From Marinobacterium rhizophilum (GTDB lineage: Bacteria; Pseudomonadota; Gammaproteobacteria; Pseudomonadales; Balneatricaceae), in assembly GCF_024397915.1 (NCBI RefSeq), contig NZ_CP073347.1:5022001-5086000 (forward strand): a DNA stretch of 64,000 bases. Reading direction: 5' to 3'. Below, one piece after another: positions 18,085-27,967 of this stretch. Made by a program: the position numbers and the translations under genes. Position 1 is the first letter of the stretch. The number at the start of each line of letters is the position of its first letter. The notes under the pieces are model-generated. The model did not search any database, was not told where the DNA came from, and worked only from the letters and a program-made list of their open reading frames with translations.

Positions 18085-19113
18085 TTAGTTAGCCAAGCCA
18101 ATATTTTTCATGAAAGTGAGATGGGCTTCCAGAGCCTCTGCAGCTAAGTCAGATTTTTTCGCGGCTTCTTCCCATACGTCCTTTGCAGCAACGCGGAATG
18201 CGTCCCGATCTTTCTGTGGCCAGTCGATGATGGTCAGTTTGCCGGCTGCCTTGTCTTCGGCCACTTCGAGTCGGTCTTCAAGGTCAGAGGCGCGTCCCAA
18301 GGACGTAATCATCGCTGCGTACCAAACCTCCAGTGTTGTTTGTTCGCCAGGTGTAAGCTTGTCCCATTGGTCTTTGCTGATCACAAGCTGGTTCATAGCC
18401 ATGGAATGTATTCCCGGATAGAGCGGGTACGTAGCTACTTTGTGTAGACCTGCTGACTTATTAGAGGCATACGATGACGCATCTGCTGCCTCAATCAACC
18501 CTGTTTCTATAGAAGTGAAAACCTCCGAATAGGGTAGTGAAACAGGCGAAGCTCCTACGCGTGCAAAGAGGTCAGCCGCAAGGCCTTCAGGAGCACGCAT
18601 CTTGACGCCTTTGAGATCAGCCAAGCCGTAGATAGGCTTAGATGCAACCAAAGCTTCCTTGGTAAAAGTTCCACATCCTACGACATGAAGTTTACCCGGG
18701 TTCAGCTTATCGTAGACTTTTTGAAGCACCTCTTTGCCTCCTCCATTCAGACAGAACATTGTGGCTTGCTCTGGAGTGTCGTAGGCTGCTACGAGGTCGC
18801 CTAGTATTGCGAAAGCGGGGTCTCGTCCTGAAAAATAGGAAATTGAACTCATATCGCCAGCAATCAATCCTGCTGCTGTGGCATCGATGGTTTCACGGTA
18901 GGGGACGATAGCTTGGAAAGGTAAAACCTCCAATTTTGGCCCTTTGTCTCCAGTCATAGCATTGAATTTGCCTGCCCAAGACTCATAAAACGTTTGAACA
19001 AAATCACCGGCATTTGCTGAACCTTGAACGACCAAGCGAGTCTGGGCATCGGCTGTAGTAACGGCAGAGAGCGCTAAGACGATTGCCCCGGCTGTAGCTC
19101 CAAATTTTTTCAT
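18085..19113 (-). CDS. DctP-family TRAP substrate-binding protein
   Basis: The 342-aa protein has a signal peptide (MKKFGATAGAIVLALSAVTTADA) and DctP/TakP-type features: ALVASKPIYGLADLKGVKMRAPEGL near residue 150-170 and LPYSEVFTSIETGLIEAADAS near 190, the region that forms the ligand Arg/clamp segment. ATG at 19113 is preferred because GAGGA lies about 9 bases upstream; two further in-frame ATGs precede it. It is divergent from the fused DctQM permease gene, an unusual layout, yet they are the only matching pair nearby. Confidence 0.9.
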   Translation of the reverse strand: MKKFGATAGAIVLALSAVTTADAQTRLVVQGSANAGDFVQTFYESWAGKFNAMTGDKGPKLEVLPFQAIVPYRETIDATAAGLIAGDMSSISYFSGRDPAFAILGDLVAAYDTPEQATMFCLNGGGKEVLQKVYDKLNPGKLHVVGCGTFTKEALVASKPIYGLADLKGVKMRAPEGLAADLFARVGASPVSLPYSEVFTSIETGLIEAADASSYASNKSAGLHKVATYPLYPGIHSMAMNQLVISKDQWDKLTPGEQTTLEVWYAAMITSLGRASDLEDRLEVAEDKAAGKLTIIDWPQKDRDAFRVAAKDVWEEAAKKSDLAAEALEAHLTFMKNIGLAN

Positions 19114-19350
19114 TACGAGCATCCTCAATTAATTTTTTTTATCTGATAATGATATGGTGACGCACTTTAACAGAAGCATAACTAATACTTCGCTCATCAT
19201 AAAGCCAACTAACCATCGGTAAGGGCCGTAGATCAAAGCCCCATATCTGGTTCCTCCGCTGTGCGTTGTGAGCGCCACCCCATCTTTACCAGGTCGACAG
19301 TCGGAATGTGTACACGTTGCCAAGCTATATGTCAGAAGCAAAGATGCCTA

Positions 19351-19378
19351 TTGACTTGCTCGATAAAGTGACGATAAT
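19351..19378 (+). promoter_or_regulatory. Candidate sigma-70 promoter for the DctQM gene
   Basis: ttgact at 19351-19356 and gataat at 19373-19378 are separated by 16 bp, about 110 bp upstream of the permease ATG. It sits in a 374-bp divergent control region between DctP and DctQM. Predicted by eye only. Confidence 0.4.
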
Positions 19379-19487
19379 GATCGTAACTGATATTTCAGAT
19401 CTTCACAAGTCAGATTCCAGATATCAATTGACATTATAATAAGTAGGGTTCATAAAGGTCGCCCAAGGGTGATGAGGAGAGTCGCTT

Positions 19488-21551
19488 ATGTTATCAATAG
19501 CAAGAACAAAGCAAGCATCCAAGACACCTAAGCTTAAAAGCTCACTTTCGGATGCCTTCCAAGATAGCGGAGGACTAATGGATCGAGTAAGTCGGCTTAC
19601 GGGACTTGTTGTAGCGCAATTTTATTTGGTATGTGTAGTCGCTACAGTTTGGGAGGTAGTAGCGCGCTATCTTTTGAATGCTCCAACGAGTTGGGCTTTC
19701 GAGATGGTCATAATATTTTGTTCATCGGCTTGGTTGATTTCTAGCGGGTATGTGACCCTGCATAAGCGCCATATTGGAATCACAATTATTAACGACATTG
19801 TTGATATTCGATCACGCTGGTTTTTCGAAGCATTTGGCATGGCTATAGGGATTATTGCCTTAACTGTCCTTCTTGATGATAGTATGATGCGGGCGCTTAT
19901 AGCTATTGATATCGTTGAACGGAGCGGAAGTACCTTTAACTCTCCTCAGCCAACCATTCTTAAAACAGCGCTATCAATTGGGACTTTTATTTACCTTTCC
20001 CAGTTGATAGTGAACTTTAGAAATCACTTCAGTAGTCAGGTTTCTCAAGCAGTCGTTGTGCTGTTGGGAGCACTGATATACCTACGAATTGGATCTAATA
20101 TCGTCGCTCACTATCAGCTTGACATACCGGCTATCAACCTAGTGAACTCACTTTATGAATCATTTACCAGCTTCATTAACCCTCAAGAATTATTGAATGT
20201 TCGGTCGTATGATTTGGGTGTCGTCACTGCCTGTATGGTCGGGGCTTTATTTATACTAATGTTGACAGGAATGCCTTTAGGGATTGTGACCTTGTTCGTC
20301 TCTATCGTTACGGCATTACTTTTCTTTGGTCCATCTGGGCTTTTCATCGTTTCCTCAAATGCTTTTGGACTGCTTGAACAGTATGCTTTGGTTGCTGTTC
20401 CCCTTTTTGTGCTCATGGCGACTATACTTGAACGTGCCGGGTTAGCACGTGATCTTTTTGATGGCATGTCTATTTTTGCGGGGAATCTACGTGGAGGGGT
20501 CGCTGTTCAGACAACCGTTGTAGCTGTGGTTTTGGCTGCGATGTCAGGTGTTATGGGTGGCGAAATCGTAATGCTTGGCCTTGTTGCTTTGCCTCAAATG
20601 TTGCGATTGGGCTACGATAGTAAATTGGCCATTGGTGTTATCTGTGCTGCTGGATCACTAGCAACTCTTATTCCTCCGTCTATCGTGATGATTGTATTTG
20701 GACTATCAGCAAGTGTGCCAATTGGTGACCTTTTCTTGGGAGGACTGTTACCGGGACTAATGTTGGCATCCATGTATTCGGTCTATGTACTAATTCGCTG
20801 TAAGATTAACCCCACGATGGCACCAACCGCAGAGGAAGTGGCTAAGCTTACTGGTAAAGATGCTAGCTTAACGAAAGCACAGAAGATTGCAGTCAGCATG
20901 TGTGTGGCCTTAGTTTCTGGAGTAATGGGGTCGATATACGCAGGAATCGCATCTGTCACTGAAGCTGCCGGAGTGGGTGTGATCGGTGCATGCGTAATTG
21001 CAGCCGTACGTCATGAATTCAATTGGGGTATGTTACAAAAGAGCCTTGTTTCAACGATGTCGAGTGTGGGCACCATTTTCTGGTTGGTAATTGGTGCAGT
21101 TGCCTTTGTTGGAATTTATAATTTGATTGGCGGTGCAGCTTACATGCGTAGCTTGTTTTCAGATCTCGGGCTGCCGCCTATCTTATTGATTTTGATCATG
21201 ATGGTGGTTCTTGCAGTGCTTGGAACCTTCATGGAGTGGATTGCGATCACGTTTCTGACAGTACCCGTGTTTGCGCCAGTTATTAGAGATATAGCACCTC
21301 AATTAGGAATGGAACCTGAGTCAGCTGTATTGTGGTTTGGCGTGCTTTTCGTAATGAACGTCCAAATTTCTTTTCTATCTCCTCCTTTTGGTCCTGCTTG
21401 CTTTTGGCTTAAATCAGTAGCACCGCCACAGATTTCCTTACAGCATATATTCAGAGGGGTTCTTCCTTTTATTGGCTTACAGTTTATGGGTATTATGGCT
21501 GTTCTATTTATACCAGATATTGCGTTACTATTACCAAAACTTCTTGGGTAA
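19488..21551 (+). CDS. TRAP transporter fused DctQ-DctM permease
   Basis: The 687-aa protein has a DctQ-like N-terminal third (VWEVVARYLLNAPTSWAFEM near residue 55-75, the usual DctQ signature) and a DctM-like remainder (GALFILMLTGMPLGIVTLFV near 255, GDLFLGGLLPGLMLASMY near 415, and SFLSPPFGPACFWLK near 635). It would import the ligand of the DctP protein using a sodium gradient. A strong ribosome site (GAGGAGA) precedes the ATG. The codons are visibly more AT-rich than those of the TAXI genes to the left, which hints at separate origin. Confidence 0.92.
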   Translation: MLSIARTKQASKTPKLKSSLSDAFQDSGGLMDRVSRLTGLVVAQFYLVCVVATVWEVVARYLLNAPTSWAFEMVIIFCSSAWLISSGYVTLHKRHIGITIINDIVDIRSRWFFEAFGMAIGIIALTVLLDDSMMRALIAIDIVERSGSTFNSPQPTILKTALSIGTFIYLSQLIVNFRNHFSSQVSQAVVVLLGALIYLRIGSNIVAHYQLDIPAINLVNSLYESFTSFINPQELLNVRSYDLGVVTACMVGALFILMLTGMPLGIVTLFVSIVTALLFFGPSGLFIVSSNAFGLLEQYALVAVPLFVLMATILERAGLARDLFDGMSIFAGNLRGGVAVQTTVVAVVLAAMSGVMGGEIVMLGLVALPQMLRLGYDSKLAIGVICAAGSLATLIPPSIVMIVFGLSASVPIGDLFLGGLLPGLMLASMYSVYVLIRCKINPTMAPTAEEVAKLTGKDASLTKAQKIAVSMCVALVSGVMGSIYAGIASVTEAAGVGVIGACVIAAVRHEFNWGMLQKSLVSTMSSVGTIFWLVIGAVAFVGIYNLIGGAAYMRSLFSDLGLPPILLILIMMVVLAVLGTFMEWIAITFLTVPVFAPVIRDIAPQLGMEPESAVLWFGVLFVMNVQISFLSPPFGPACFWLKSVAPPQISLQHIFRGVLPFIGLQFMGIMAVLFIPDIALLLPKLLG

Positions 21552-21994
21552 AGCTACTTTTGACGTTTTTAATAGTGCGATTATCCCGGCTTGTATTTAT
21601 ATAAATAATAACCATGTTGATATAAATAGGTTATGCAGTATTTAGTGAGTCTATTTGAGAGACGGTTTAATAAATGGTCACTCTTTTGATTTTTATAAAT
21701 ACTAATAAATTAAAATTATTGAAGTTTTTGCTTGCTGGGCAAATATTTGTTCAGCAAGCTATTAATAATCAACCGTCATACTATTTATTATTGAAATAAT
21801 CACTTACTGAAGTGCCGTTCATATAGAAGAGTTCGCTTTAGTAAATCGCTCAGCTTAATAATACGGCTTTATTGCGTGATGGTTATACAGCGGGCAGCAG
21901 TACGTGAGCACTTTACAAGTGAATAGTTCAGCTTCCTGACTCATCGCTATAAAACCTTTCACGCGAAGGATAAGAATAATTAGAGGAAAAAAAT
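21552..21994. other. AT-rich intergenic region
   Basis: About 440 bp, strongly AT-rich. The region just after 21551 may hold a terminator, and the last 100 bp the promoter of the molybdoenzyme gene. The site agaggaaaaaaat before the ATG at 21995 is a good ribosome site. No gene recognised. Confidence 0.4.
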
Positions 21995-24349
21995 ATGATT
22001 AAAAAAATCACCTCCAGCCACTGGGGCACTGGAGTCGCCGAGGTAGAAAATGGGCAGTTGGTCGGCGTTAAAGCGCATCCTCTAGATCCTGATCCATCAC
22101 GTATCAACGAAAATTATCTCGATTCGATAGACGGTCCAGCCCGGATACTTCGCCCGGCTGTTCGAAAAGGATATCTTGAAAGTGGCCCTGTGCGAGGGGG
22201 AAACAAAAGAGGTAAAGAAGCCTTTGTAGAAGTTTCATGGGAAACAGCGATCGAACTAGCTGCCAGAGCACTAGATTCCACCCGAAAAAATCATGGAAAC
22301 GAATCGATCTTTGGCGGCTCTTACGGCTGGGGCAGCGCTGGTAGATTCCATCACGCGCAAAGCCAACTTAAAAGATTTTTAAATTGTGCTGGTGGGTTTG
22401 TAAGAAGCGAAGGAAATTATAGTTTTAACGCTGCCATTGTATTAATGCCATACATTATCGGCGAATTTTCTACTATGACAAAAAATTCGACTCGCCTTTC
22501 AACCATCGCAAAACATGGAGATCTGGTGGTTATGTTTGGTGGTATGCCGCTGAAGAGTGCACAGATCGGTCCGGGAGGAATTGCACGACACCGTTTAAAA
22601 GATGAGCTTATTGCCTGCCGTAGAGCTGGCGTGCAATTTGTTAACTTCAGTCCTTTGAAAAATGACGCACCAAAAGAGGTCGAAGCCGAATGGCTTGCCC
22701 CCATACCTGGCTCGGATACTGCGATCATACTAGGTCTTTCTCATACACTACTTGTTAATAATCTCTATGATCAGTGCTTTATTGACCGATATACGGTGGG
22801 TTTCGACAAGGTCAAAGCCTACTTACTTGGCCTTGAAGACGGTACACCGAAAAGTGCGGAGTGGGCCTGTCGTCAGTCGAATATACCTGCAGAAAAAATT
22901 CGAAAACTGGCTAAAAAGATGGCCTCCTCTCGCACATTTATTACTACTGCGGCGGGCGTTCAGCGTGGTGAGCACGGTGAACAGCCTCTTTGGGCGACGG
23001 TAACTCTGGCCTCAATGCTCGGTCAAATCGGTTTACCTGGCGGTGGTTTTGGTATCGCTTACGCGTCCGACGGTAGCATTGGACTGATGGATCGGCCAAT
23101 TCAGTGGCCTTCTTTCCCGCAAGAAAGAAACGCGGTGGATTCTTTTATTCCTGTGGCAACTATCGCTGATATGCTACTTCATCCGGGAGAAAAATACGAC
23201 TATAACGGTAATAAACTAACGTTTCCGGACATCCGATTGATCTGGTGGGCCGGAGGAAATCCTTTTCATCATCACCAAGATATTAACCGGCTAATTAAAG
23301 CATTTCAGCAGCCTGAAACGATCATTGTCAATGAAATAAATTGGACAGCAACAGCTAGGCATGCCGATATTGTTTTTCCGGTGACGACTACACTCGAAAG
23401 GACCGATATTGGCGGCGGCCAACGGGATAACGCATTAATTCCGATGCCCAAGATAATTGATCCCATTGGTCAAGCCAGAGATGAATACGATATCTTCACG
23501 TCGATTGCCAAGTACCTAGGCTTTGAAAGGGAATTTACGCAGGGTAAGAGTTCACATGAATGGCTGCAAGAAATGTGGAGTAATATTTGCCAGTCTGCGT
23601 GCAAAGATAACGTGAAACTACCCGATCTGAGTGAATTCTTAGAGGGGGACGTTATTGAATTTACGGACCCCGCTCCAGATTCGATTCTGTTCTCAAGTTT
23701 TAGGCAAGATCCGGAGCGGCACCAACTGATGACACCTAGTGGAAAAATAGAGCTATATTGCGAGAAAATAGCCTCCTTTGAATATAAAGATTGTCCAGGA
23801 CAGGCAACATGGATACCTCCTACAGAATGGTTAAATTCAAACCTGGCCGAGACCTATCCTTTCCATCTGATATCCGGTCAGCCTAAAGCACGGTTGCACA
23901 GTCAGCTTGACTCCGGAGCGTATAGCCAAAGCCAAAAAATTCAGGGCAGAGAGCCGATCTTGATCCATCCTGATAATGCGGCGGGTCTAAATGTTAAGGA
24001 CGGTGATATCGTTACCGTATTTAACGCTAGGGGATCTTGCCTTGCGGGTGTAGTTGTTACCGATGGAATTCGACTGAATACCGTCTATTTATGTACGGGG
24101 GCTTGGTACGACCCTGCTGACCCAATGCAAGAGAGTACGCTGGACAAGCATGGCAACCCTAACATGTTGACACATGACCGAAGGACTTCTCGTTTATCAC
24201 AAAGTACTGCGGCGCATAGTGCTCTTGTTAATATAAAAAAATATATAGGGGATTTACCACCAATTACGGCTTACCAGCCACCTTTACAAGGGCACCTAGA
24301 AAAACCTCGTAGGCCGGCAGTTCCGTTGAGTAAAATCGACAATGTCTGA
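21995..24349 (+). CDS. BisC/TorA-like molybdopterin oxidoreductase (S- or N-oxide reductase)
   Basis: The 784-aa protein belongs to the DMSO reductase family, subgroup BisC/TorA/DorA. It begins MIKKITSSHWGTGVAEVENG with no Tat signal and no N-terminal 4Fe-4S cysteine motif, as in cytoplasmic biotin sulfoxide reductase. The Mo ligand is the Ser near residue 114 in GGSYGWGSAGRFHHAQ. WWAGGNPFHHHQDINRL near 420 and the C-terminal molydopterin-binding block (ISGQPKARLHSQLDSG near 630, then VYLCTGAWYDP) are typical. It would reduce a sulfoxide or N-oxide. No dedicated cytochrome or chaperone gene is adjacent. Neighbouring TRAP genes may import its substrate. Confidence 0.88.
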   Translation: MIKKITSSHWGTGVAEVENGQLVGVKAHPLDPDPSRINENYLDSIDGPARILRPAVRKGYLESGPVRGGNKRGKEAFVEVSWETAIELAARALDSTRKNHGNESIFGGSYGWGSAGRFHHAQSQLKRFLNCAGGFVRSEGNYSFNAAIVLMPYIIGEFSTMTKNSTRLSTIAKHGDLVVMFGGMPLKSAQIGPGGIARHRLKDELIACRRAGVQFVNFSPLKNDAPKEVEAEWLAPIPGSDTAIILGLSHTLLVNNLYDQCFIDRYTVGFDKVKAYLLGLEDGTPKSAEWACRQSNIPAEKIRKLAKKMASSRTFITTAAGVQRGEHGEQPLWATVTLASMLGQIGLPGGGFGIAYASDGSIGLMDRPIQWPSFPQERNAVDSFIPVATIADMLLHPGEKYDYNGNKLTFPDIRLIWWAGGNPFHHHQDINRLIKAFQQPETIIVNEINWTATARHADIVFPVTTTLERTDIGGGQRDNALIPMPKIIDPIGQARDEYDIFTSIAKYLGFEREFTQGKSSHEWLQEMWSNICQSACKDNVKLPDLSEFLEGDVIEFTDPAPDSILFSSFRQDPERHQLMTPSGKIELYCEKIASFEYKDCPGQATWIPPTEWLNSNLAETYPFHLISGQPKARLHSQLDSGAYSQSQKIQGREPILIHPDNAAGLNVKDGDIVTVFNARGSCLAGVVVTDGIRLNTVYLCTGAWYDPADPMQESTLDKHGNPNMLTHDRRTSRLSQSTAAHSALVNIKKYIGDLPPITAYQPPLQGHLEKPRRPAVPLSKIDNV

Positions 24350-24370
24350 CTCAGTCGCGGACCGACAACG

Positions 24371-25075
24371 ATGAAGAAGCCACGCAGCGCCATCAAGACC
24401 GGCCTGTTTACCGCCGACCAGCACCGGCAGAAGATTGACCACCTGGGTTACTCACTGGCCGAGATCAATATGCACATCGACTTTTCCGCGCTGGCCGCTG
24501 GGGTGGATCGTGTCGCGGTGCGTCCAGTCAGTGCAAGGGGCGGCCGGCCACCGTTTCCGACTGAAACGATGGTGCGGATTCTGGTGCTCAAGCGGCTCTA
24601 TAACCTGTCCGACGTACAGATGGAGTATCAGTTGCTGGATCGCATGAGCTACCAACGCTTTTGCGGGCTGACGCAGGCCAGCTACATACCGGACCACAAT
24701 CTGGACCTTCGAAAACCGGATTGGTGAAGCGGACGCCAAACCCTGTTCGATGGCGTGGCATGATCAACTCATGCGCAAGGGTTATATCGCGTTCGGTGGC
24801 CAGGTCATCGATGCAACGCTGGTTCAGCACCCAGGCAGCAGATCCGCCGTCACGAGAAAGAGATTATCGAGCAGCAGGCGACACCGACCGATTGGAAGCC
24901 CGTGCAGCGCCGGCAGAAGGGCCTGGATGCCACCTGGAAAAAATATGCTAATAGCCACTTCGGCTACAAGCTGCCGATCAATGTAGACGAGCGCTACAAG
25001 ATCATCCGCGAATTTAAGACCGACACCGCCGCGGGGCATCACAGTCGGCATAGACTGAGCAACGCTGACATATAG
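24371..25075 (+). pseudogene. IS5-family transposase relic
   Basis: Pieces from three frames line up with an IS5-type transposase: MKKPRSAIKTGLFTADQHRQ at the start, then MVRILVLKRLYNLSDVQMEY, YQRFCGLTQASYIPDHNL, GYIAFGGQVIDATLV, EIIEQQATPTDWKPVQRRQK and SHFGYKLPINVDERYKII. Frameshifts occur near 24720 and 24835, and the C-terminal third with the last catalytic residues is missing. It begins 22 bp after the molybdoenzyme stop. Confidence 0.85.
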
Positions 25076-25704
25076 GGGAGGCGCCCTGCCGATGATTGCG
25101 AAAGTTTTGAGTTAACGATGACACAGCAGATCAGACCGACGTATCGAAAACCTGACTAACCGGGCGGCAGCAAGGCCGCTCAGCCGATATGGGCCGTACG
25201 TGCGAATCTCATTGAGTCCCGAGGTAACTCTTGACCGCCTTCACCAACAGGCCGAATATACGGACGTGATCCCGTCCTTGCGTCAAACCTAAGAACCTTG
25301 TAATACAGGAGTAGATCATATGAAGGTTATTATCATCAAAGTAGCGCGACAGGGCGACAGGGCGGCCCTGCGCTTGAGGCTTTAGTCCGGTGCAGTCGCA
25401 GTTGCTGTCCATTCGGTATTTTCAGGCGCTGGGTCTGCATCCATTAGTGGAATGCCTCCGCGGTCAGTCAAGCATTTTCTTTTCTCAACGCCTTTCATAC
25501 AGTGCCACTTCGTGTGACCGCGCCTCATGATCAACCTCGACCAGCTGCATGATGCGGTTGAACAGAGGTGTATTGGATATGGGGAAAGTACTTCACCATT
25601 CCGTGTTCACATAGTTAATAAAGCTATCATCTATTCAACTTATAAGAAAATTGCTCGTGCGTTTTCCCCGTCAAAGGTGCTACCTTGAAAATTATCGCAG
25701 GTGA
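25076..25704. other. Non-coding, degraded sequence
   Basis: About 630 bp between the IS5 relic and the GntR gene. No intact gene. Short coding-like fragments without a recognisable family are present; this is likely residue of the same mobile-element activity. Confidence 0.35.
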
Positions 25705-26382
25705 CTATGAAGAAAGCGCTTCGAGCAGGTTTAGTTTCGCGTTCATGATATGGTTTTTCATACTACACTTTAGCTCGGTGCAATCACGATTAATTAGTGA
25801 ATTTATTATTTTTTCGTGATCAGTTACGCTTATTTGGTATTGCTCCATGCTGTACGCATCACGCATTCGCATCACCAACAACAGTGAATTTACTTGCCGA
25901 TAATGATCCGAAATTAGGCGGTTTCCAGAGGAGGTAATCAAAAGGTCATGAAAGCTTGCATCCAGCTTTAAAAATTCGAACAGCTCTTCATTGCCAGGTT
26001 TTTTGTCCAATATTTTTTGCATACTACGATTCATAGCTTTCAATTTATGAATTTGTTTATCAGTTATATGTTGAAGGATCATCTCAGATGCGCCCAGCTC
26101 AATAACGAGACGAAATCCAAAAGTTTCCTCCAAGTCTGCTGGATCAAGTTCGCTAACGAAAGTGCCACTCCTTGGCTTTACTGTCACCAACCCGTCTCTT
26201 GTCAGCTTTTGTAGTGCTTCAGTAAGAGGGGTTTTACTAATTCCAAAAGTGTTACACAGCTCGACTAGGTCCAAACGCATCCCCGCTGGAAAACTACCGT
26301 TCAGAATAAGTTCTCGTATCTGTTCATAGGCCTGTTCCCGAACAGATTTTGGTGTAATTTTTAAGTTATCAAACGTTTTCAT
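25705..26382 (-). CDS. GntR-family regulator, FadR/FCD subgroup
   Basis: The 225-aa protein has an N-terminal winged helix (VREQAYEQIRELILNGSFPA, then LVELCNTFGISKTPLTEALQ and VKPRSGTFVSEL, residues about 15-80) and a helical FCD domain. FCD metal-site residues are seen in DASFHDLLI (near 145), TDHEKIINSL (near 190) and MKNHIMNA (near 212). FCD regulators usually respond to small carboxylic acids. Its likely targets are the TRAP and molybdoenzyme genes to the left or the aldolase operon to the right. Confidence 0.92.
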   Translation of the reverse strand: MKTFDNLKITPKSVREQAYEQIRELILNGSFPAGMRLDLVELCNTFGISKTPLTEALQKLTRDGLVTVKPRSGTFVSELDPADLEETFGFRLVIELGASEMILQHITDKQIHKLKAMNRSMQKILDKKPGNEELFEFLKLDASFHDLLITSSGNRLISDHYRQVNSLLLVMRMRDAYSMEQYQISVTDHEKIINSLINRDCTELKCSMKNHIMNAKLNLLEALSS

Positions 26383-27669
26383 GAAGTCAAATTACCTCGC
26401 TTATCTCAATTCTTAAATCTGACATTTCTCATTGTTATTATATAGGATTAATGTAATGTTAGACAAGGATTTACCGAGTAGCATAAAAATTTATGATTAC
26501 CCATCATAGTGCTTACAATATACTGTATGAATGTACATGTGTTGTGAGCATACAGGGCCAGCAGGGGGAGGGTGGCAGTGTAAAATAATGTTCCGTTTCA
26601 GATGGTCTGCAGGAAAACACATGAAATATATTTGATAAATCAGAGTACTTTATAAATGTCGACTTCAATGTAGGCCACATTTTTTGATTGCCAGAGATTT
26701 TAATCTTGATTTTTAGCAAGTGACTAGTTAGTCATAAATTAAATGTGATACTACGATTGAACGGCGAAAGGTAGTCAATGACTAGCAATGATACGCTTCA
26801 GTTCGCCATAATAGATGGTGTAGTATCGTCATGAGCTATCAGCAGTTGACCAACGGTCCCATATCAAGATAAACAACTCCGATGAAAATAGATAGAACAC
26901 GTACGTTGCAGCTAGGCCTACAAAGACGAAGTTATCTAATTAGCGTAGCCGCTGCGGATAAAAAGATCAGTATGGCTGTACGCTAAATTGTGTAGTTGCT
27001 AACGAGTACGTAACCTTTTTAATATAATGTCATCGTGGGTATTAGCCTAGCTCTTATATAGGTTAACTAAATCGTGCATGAATAATTGATGCCAATATGG
27101 TTGTTCTTTACCTAGATGAAAGCTAGGTTAATAAATAAATGGATCAATAAGAAATAAAATCCCTGGCCGTTGAGTTGCTAAAAGACACCAAGCTCGAGAA
27201 AAATATAGGAGCTCGGATTACGTGCAGTAGTTTTCCGGATACACATACGCAGGTAAGATTAACTATCTATAGAGGTGTGTTTCATAGCTCATTTCAAAAT
27301 GAACTCTTAGACAGCTGGTTTTAAAAAAGTTGTCGTCAATATGGCGGTAGATACAGGTCAATCTATCAGTTAGACCGCCTGATAGTTAGGTGGCAACGTT
27401 CTTCACCCAGGGCATTTCCTGTCGTCCTCGGATCAGAAACCATGTGGCGTACAGCCATGTATTACCGGTGTAAATTGCCACTATGTTAATAACACACGGC
27501 ATCCTTGGGTTCGTAAGTATCACGGTAGGAAGGATGTCAGCACATGAATGATATAGCATCTGTATGAAAATCTGAAACAGGTACGGCGAGAAAATAACCA
27601 GATCAAGGAGGTAATTTTCTTCGGGTAATGCTTGTTGGCCGAAAAAGCTTTAACAAAATCCGGCATCCT
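26383..27669. other. AT-rich non-coding stretch
   Basis: Almost 1.3 kb with no supportable gene. Around 27139-27210, after one in-frame stop, a translated fragment (EIKSLAVELLKD) vaguely resembles the N-terminus of IS256-type transposases, but it is too short to call. The composition is AT-rich up to about 27350. Confidence 0.4.
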
Positions 27670-27967
27670 TTATCGGGTACCGGATGTTTTGTGTCTATTC
27701 AACAGACACTGCTCGACATTGACGTGTTGCATTCCTTCAGTGGCCTGCGCCTCCAACGCAGTCAAGCGCTGTTTGAAGTTACTCAAGGCATGACGCCGCC
27801 AGATGCTGCGCACGTCGCTGGCGGAGACGAAGATCCCGCGTTTGCGCAGCTCGTTACTCACTCGAACCTGGCCATGTGCCGGTTGTTCAATGGCATAGGT
27901 GGCCACGGCTGCCTCGACCTATTCGTCTACACGGTTCTTCAGAGTGGGCTTGCGACAGGTTTTGTCT
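27670..27967 (-). pseudogene. Integrase-core (IS481/IS3-type) transposase N-terminal relic
   Basis: On the minus strand, RKPTLKNRVDE, a stop, then ATYAIEQPAHGQVRVSNELR, KRGIFVSASDVRSIWRRH, ALSNFKQRLTALEAQ recall the helix-turn-helix region of a widespread integrase-core transposase whose members read ALEQPAHGQVRVSNELRKRG at this point. The piece lacks its catalytic domain and is cut on its upstream side by the IS4-family element that starts at 27968. Confidence 0.7.
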
